Positions 61,028 to 64,000 of a stretch of 64,000 nt of DNA are shown here, piece by piece. The translations under genes were made by a program, and so were the position numbers. Below the pieces are notes generated by a model that worked only from the letters and a program-made list of their open reading frames with translations, did no database searches and was not told the DNA's origin. Position 1 is the first letter of the stretch, and each line of letters starts with the position of its first letter. This DNA comes from an uncultured bacterium (lineage in GTDB: Bacteria > Cyanobacteriota > Vampirovibrionia > Gastranaerophilales > Gastranaerophilaceae): assembly GCA_946622415.1 (NCBI GenBank), contig CAMOPX010000008.1, positions 1 through 64,000 of the forward strand, in the 5' to 3' direction.

Positions 61028-61120
61028 TTATAGTCCCCAAATTAAGTTCATTAATTTTTGAACTTGTCGATTGATTTGAGATTTTGTTTTTATGTTTTTT
61101 GAAAAAATTAAACTACACAT
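61028..61120 (-). CDS. Short ORF, 30 residues, directly upstream of the 494-residue gene
   Basis: This was not in the ORF track because of size. ATG at 61120 is preceded by AAGGTAGGAAT. The product starts MCSLIFSKNIKTKSQINRQV and ends QKLMNLIWGL, and is basic and helical. Its stop lies 20 bases before the ATG of the large hypothetical gene, so it could be a leader peptide or a small protein. Confidence 0.5.
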   Translation of the reverse strand: MCSLIFSKNIKTKSQINRQVQKLMNLIWGL

Positions 61121-61196
61121 ATTCCTACCTTTTAATTAACGTTTTTGAAAAAAATTTATTGCTATTTTATGAAATCATTTATACAAATTTTAACAA

Positions 61197-61229
61197 TAAA
61201 AAAGACCTTCCGAATCGAAGGCCTTTTTT
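61197..61229. terminator. Bidirectional terminator
   Basis: AAAAAAGACCTTC-cgaatc-GAAGGCCTTTTTT, with one A-C mismatch. On the minus strand it lies 15 bases after the stop of the 28-residue ORF. Confidence 0.85.
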
Positions 61230-61243
61230 CTAAAATTATTTTT

Positions 61244-61330
61244 TTATTTCTTTTCAATCGGAATGAAAACAAGGCCTTGTTCTTTAAAAGGTCTCATACG
61301 TCGAATCAATTCAATTAAAAATTTAATCAT
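61244..61330 (-). CDS. Short ORF, 28 residues, with ribosome site and own terminator
   Basis: This was not in the ORF track. ATG at 61330 is preceded by TTGAGGAAATAA. The product starts MIKFLIELIRRMRPFKEQG and ends LVFIPIEKK: an amphipathic, basic helix followed by a short strand. A terminator follows at once. The layout of ribosome site, ORF and terminator is that of a genuine small gene. Function is unknown; a membrane-binding peptide is possible. Confidence 0.6.
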   Translation of the reverse strand: MIKFLIELIRRMRPFKEQGLVFIPIEKK

Positions 61331-61470
61331 TTATTTCCTCAAATTTTCTACATTGGACATGTTACTACATATTTTTTGTTTTGTCTACATGTGAAAAGAA
61401 TTTTTATTTGGTTTTTTGGGATGTTTGTTTGATTTATTTATAGATTTAGAGAAAAACTATCTATAATAAA

Positions 61471-61520
61471 TACAAAAACAGAACGGATTTTTATTCTTTG
61501 TTCCATTCTGTTTTGTATTT
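61471..61520 (-). terminator. nusA operon terminator
   Basis: ACAAAAACAGAACGGA and TCCATTCTGTTTTGT form a long stem with one mismatch and one extra base around an AT-rich loop. T-runs follow on the minus strand. It lies 22 bases after the nusA stop. The remaining bases from 61331 to 61470 hold nothing I recognise. Confidence 0.7.
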
Positions 61521-61541
61521 TATTAATCTTATAATTTAAAA

Positions 61542-62798
61542 TTAAACTTCCTCTTGTTCTTCTTGTTCCTGAGTTTCGGAATCATCAAGAGAATCTTCTT
61601 CATCTATACCTGTTTGAGAAGTTTCTTCCACAGCTTCTTCAGCTATTTCATCAATCGGTTCTTCTTCTTCGATTGCGTAATCTTCTTTTACTTCCTCATC
61701 TTCGTTGTAGTTATTTTCAACGGCTTGATTGTTTTCTATTTCTCTTGCTTGTGATTCTGATTTTATATCGATTTTCCAACCTGTTAATCTGTGAGCAAGT
61801 CTTACGTTTTGTCCTTCTCTGCCTATTGCAAGCGATAATTGGTCATCAGGAACAATAACAAATGCTTCATGTCTGTCTTCTTCGTCTGCGAGAATGTCAA
61901 CAGATATAATTCTTGCCGGAGAAAGTGCATTAACTATATATTCAACAGGGTCTTCCGAGTATCTTACGATATCAATTTTTTCGTTTTTCAATTCTGACAC
62001 AATTGTTTGTATTCTTGAACCTCTCGGACCGATACAAGCGCCGACTGAATCTACTGAAGGGTCGTTTGACCATACGGCTAATTTTGTTCTGAAGCCTGCT
62101 TCACGGGAAATTGATTTAATTTCTACGATTCCATCTTCAATTTCAGGAACTTCAAGTTCAAACAATTCTCTTACGATTTCCGCATGGGCTTGCGAAACGA
62201 TAACTTGAGGAAGTTTAGATGTTTCTTTTACATCAAGAACAAAAACTCTGATTCTGTTTCCGGGTTTATAGTATTCTCCTGGGATTTGTTCTTTGTATGG
62301 CATTATTGCATCTGTTTTTCCTATGTTAATGATTACGGCTCTGTCGGTTCTTCTTTGAATTATACCTGTAATCAGAGTACCTTTTTTAGATAAGAATTCA
62401 TCTAAAACCATTTTTCTTTCAGCTTCTCTGATTCTTTGTGTAATAACTTGTTTTGCGCTTTGTGCTGCTACTCTGCCAAAGTTTTCGGGTGTAACTTCTA
62501 TTTTTACTTCATCATCAAGTTCGACATCTTCATCAATTTCTTTTGCGTTTTCCAATGAGATTTCGGTATTTTCGTCTTCCACTTTATTAACAACAACTTT
62601 TGTTCTGAAAACGCCGATTTCTCCTGCTTGCTCGTCTAAAATCGCTTCAACATTGGTTGCTTCTTTATCTTTTATATGTTTTTTGTATGCTGCAACCAAT
62701 GCATCGCAAAGAGAAGATACAAGTATATCTTTTGAAATGCCTTTTTCGCGTTCAAACTGTTCTGCTGCTTCAAATAATGCAGTTCCGATTTTAATCAT
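61542..62798 (-). CDS. nusA: Transcription elongation/termination factor NusA
   Basis: The 418-residue RNA polymerase factor controls pausing, termination and antitermination. It has the N-terminal polymerase-binding domain (EREKGISKDILVSSLCDALVAAYKKH), the S1 domain (GTLITGIIQRRTDRAVIINIGK), and KH1 and KH2 (DSVGACIGPRGSRIQTIVSE, LSLAIGREGQNVRLAHRLTG). The C-terminal 70 residues are a very acidic tail instead of the acidic repeats of some species. It overlaps rimP by 8 bases. Confidence 0.96.
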   Translation of the reverse strand: MIKIGTALFEAAEQFEREKGISKDILVSSLCDALVAAYKKHIKDKEATNVEAILDEQAGEIGVFRTKVVVNKVEDENTEISLENAKEIDEDVELDDEVKIEVTPENFGRVAAQSAKQVITQRIREAERKMVLDEFLSKKGTLITGIIQRRTDRAVIINIGKTDAIMPYKEQIPGEYYKPGNRIRVFVLDVKETSKLPQVIVSQAHAEIVRELFELEVPEIEDGIVEIKSISREAGFRTKLAVWSNDPSVDSVGACIGPRGSRIQTIVSELKNEKIDIVRYSEDPVEYIVNALSPARIISVDILADEEDRHEAFVIVPDDQLSLAIGREGQNVRLAHRLTGWKIDIKSESQAREIENNQAVENNYNEDEEVKEDYAIEEEEPIDEIAEEAVEETSQTGIDEEDSLDDSETQEQEEQEEV

Positions 62799-63303
62799 TA
62801 ATTTCTCCTTTATTTTTATTGATTTCTATTTTGTCGTTTAATTTTGTATAGTGAATTTTTTCCATAGGAATAGTATATATATTTTCTTTGTATTCCGCTT
62901 TGATTCCAAAGTTTTCATTGTAATCCAAAAGTTTTGCGCTCAGAGTTTTTTCTTCAATGCCCTCTATTGAATTTTTGAGTTTAATAATTACGTCATGCCC
63001 TTTGAATATCATGTATTCTTTTGGGGATTTGAATTTTCTGTCTAAACCCGGGGAAGAAACTTCAAGGTAGTATTTAAAAGGAATAAGTTCATCAAGCATA
63101 TCTCCTAAGCTTCTTGAAATGTTTTCGCAATCGAGATGCGAAACACTATGCTCAAAAGAATAAATAAAAATTCTTAAAAAATTATGCCCGTTTTCTTTTT
63201 CAAGAGAAATTTCAATAGGAATAAGTCCATAGCGCATTGCCGTATTTTCAATTACGGGTGTGATATTTTCTATAATTTCTCTTTTGCTTAAAAATTCCTT
63301 CAT
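62791..63303 (-). CDS. rimP: Ribosome maturation factor RimP
   Basis: The 170-residue protein helps assemble the 30S subunit. It has ENGHNFLRIFIYSF, LDCENISRSLGDMLDE and YYLEVSSPGLDRKFKSPKEY, typical of the family, with the LEVSSPGLDR motif intact. It precedes nusA, as in many bacteria. A conserved hairpin lies 23 bases upstream of the ATG. Confidence 0.95.
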   Translation of the reverse strand: MKEFLSKREIIENITPVIENTAMRYGLIPIEISLEKENGHNFLRIFIYSFEHSVSHLDCENISRSLGDMLDELIPFKYYLEVSSPGLDRKFKSPKEYMIFKGHDVIIKLKNSIEGIEEKTLSAKLLDYNENFGIKAEYKENIYTIPMEKIHYTKLNDKIEINKNKGEIND

Positions 63304-63326
63304 TGTTTAACCCTTATAAAAACAAA

Positions 63327-63351
63327 GAACGCCAACGTTAACGCTGCGTTC
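63327..63351 (-). promoter_or_regulatory. Hairpin before rimP-nusA (terminator or leader)
   Basis: GAACGC and GCGTTC enclose a 13-nt loop that includes AACGTT. On the minus strand it is followed by TTTGTTTTTAT. It is either the terminator of the lysozyme-like gene, or a 5' leader hairpin of rimP-nusA. A TATACAAT box on the minus strand (63364-63371) would place the transcript start just before it. Confidence 0.6.
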
Positions 63352-63375
63352 CAGTTTTTATTATTGTATAAACCG

Positions 63376-63395
63376 GTTTGTGGATAGCCACAAAC
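63376..63395. repeat. Perfect hairpin GTTTGTGG-ATAG-CCACAAAC
   Basis: It is an 8-bp stem with a 4-nt loop and no T-run, lying between the end of the lysozyme-like gene and the putative rimP -10 box. It could be an operator or mRNA-end hairpin. Confidence 0.55.
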
Positions 63396-63432
63396 AGATT
63401 ATAACATTAAAAAAATAAATTTAAAGTAAATG

Positions 63433-64000
63433 TTAATTATTCTTCATAAGTTCGTTTACGAGATATGCAACACCGGGTCTTTTATCGTATGCGGCTTCAT
63501 TATTAATATCGCCATTATTCTGCGATAAATCTTTGTATACAGATGTACCCGAATATACATATGAAGCGGCATAGTCTTTGTTTTTATTGTAACATTCTGC
63601 GAATTCAAGACAACTGGACATAGTTGAAAAATCATTTTCTAAGCCGTACGTTGCACAAATATCGTTTTTAAAATAGTCATAATGATCAAGAATTGCCGCT
63701 TCTGCTGATTCTTCAAAAGTATAATATAATAGTCCCTTGGGTTCATGTTCGGTAGGTTTTCCTAACGGATCGCCGTTTTGGAAATAGCAATTAAAATTAT
63801 TTTCAGATTCTCGATAATGTATTGCGCATATTAATTCTGTCGGCATTCTGACGCCGATTTTTTCATATACATCATCCGAAATTATTTCATATACTTCTTT
63901 ATTGTTTTTGTATGTTTCCGTAACTTTTTTTGTTATATTTTCAAAACTGTCTTCTAATTCGGGACTAACGTATTTTTCGATATCAATATCCTGTTTTATT
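63433..64000 (-). CDS. Lysozyme-like protein, 5' end cut by the window edge
   Basis: The ORF track begins at an internal ATG, but the frame stays open upstream to the right edge (EKYVSPELEDSFENIT...YEIISDDVYEKIGVRM). The visible part has a lysozyme-family pattern: PTELICAIHYRESENNFNCY with a likely catalytic Glu, FQNGDPLGKPTEHEPKG, AECYNKNKDYAASYVYSGT and the closing KRPGVAYLVNEL. This matches a muramidase-like family also found in phages and secreted enzymes. The N-terminus, and any signal peptide, is outside the window. It probably acts on peptidoglycan. Confidence 0.7.
   Translation of the reverse strand, partial: IKQDIDIEKYVSPELEDSFENITKKVTETYKNNKEVYEIISDDVYEKIGVRMPTELICAIHYRESENNFNCYFQNGDPLGKPTEHEPKGLLYYTFEESAEAAILDHYDYFKNDICATYGLENDFSTMSSCLEFAECYNKNKDYAASYVYSGTSVYKDLSQNNGDINNEAAYDKRPGVAYLVNELMKNN

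Overview
The window is AT-rich chromosomal DNA from a Gram-negative bacterium. It encodes a Skp/OmpH-type periplasmic chaperone, the GDP-heptose pathway, a PlsX/FabD/FabG/L32 lipid operon, a two-subunit-type glycyl-tRNA synthetase beta chain and a flagellar gene block. It also carries lineage-specific hypothetical proteins with a short Phe-x-Gly motif (SFKG, PFTG, HFSG). My best inference is a gut-type non-photosynthetic relative of Cyanobacteria (Candidatus Gastranaerophilales, Vampirovibrionia/Melainabacteria). The genus-level call is inference from gene content and style, not from a database match.

Layout. 1-284: hairpin-rich intergenic DNA. 285-4000: a small secreted protein, a possible start-less coiled-coil ORF with its own terminator, and uvrA. 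4052-10647: a divergent flagellar block. On the minus strand, fliJ-like, fliK-like, two rod/hook proteins and a secreted protein overlap or nearly abut; on the plus strand lie a secreted protein, fliL, fliN and a LemA-family gene. 10760-14332: a 1190-residue protein with a C-terminal Cys/His (CHAP-like) hydrolase domain, no signal peptide, and a good sigma-28 promoter match in front of it. 14345-17720: small secreted, WG-repeat, TPR and ankyrin proteins. 17728-21019: rpmF-plsX-fabD-fabG, in which the L32 protein carries a repetitive tail of about 100 residues. 21147-23725: DUF2582-like protein, leuD, queE, a reduced DnaJ and tRNA-Arg(CCG).

23727-34471: one long, tightly packed minus-strand glycan operon. 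It has three family-2 glycosyltransferases, a nucleotide-sugar epimerase and a full set for GDP-D-glycero-alpha-D-manno-heptose: gmhA, hddA, and an hddC-gmhB fusion. It also has a ferredoxin/FrhB/pyruvyltransferase fusion and a flavoprotein related to UDP-galactopyranose mutase. 34672-44625: gdhA, pnuC, a skp-like gene, nadE, a membrane glycosyltransferase-like protein, a Gfo/Idh/MocA dehydrogenase and two lineage-specific hypotheticals. 44744-49398: two TPR proteins and a GGDEF diguanylate cyclase, interrupted by a 534-bp hairpin-rich, GC-richer repeat mosaic. 50391-53860: glyS, two small hypotheticals, tRNA-Glu(TTC), and a second hairpin-rich insert lying inside a partial copy of that tRNA's 3' end. 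53930-59019: a SnoaL-like protein, a DUF1653 protein, galE, a PHP phosphoesterase, a YmdB-like phosphodiesterase and RNase Y. RNase Y appears to start at a non-AUG codon. 59276-64000: hypotheticals, two previously unlisted very short ORFs with good ribosome binding sites, the rimP-nusA operon, and a lysozyme-like protein cut by the right edge.

The most interesting signals are: (1) the hairpin mosaic family, seen at three places and sharing short words; (2) the sigma-28-driven, signal-less CHAP protein next to flagellar genes; (3) RNase Y with a probable AUU start; (4) the extended L32 protein; (5) two 28-30 residue ORFs near 61 kb; and (6) the F-x-G protein family.
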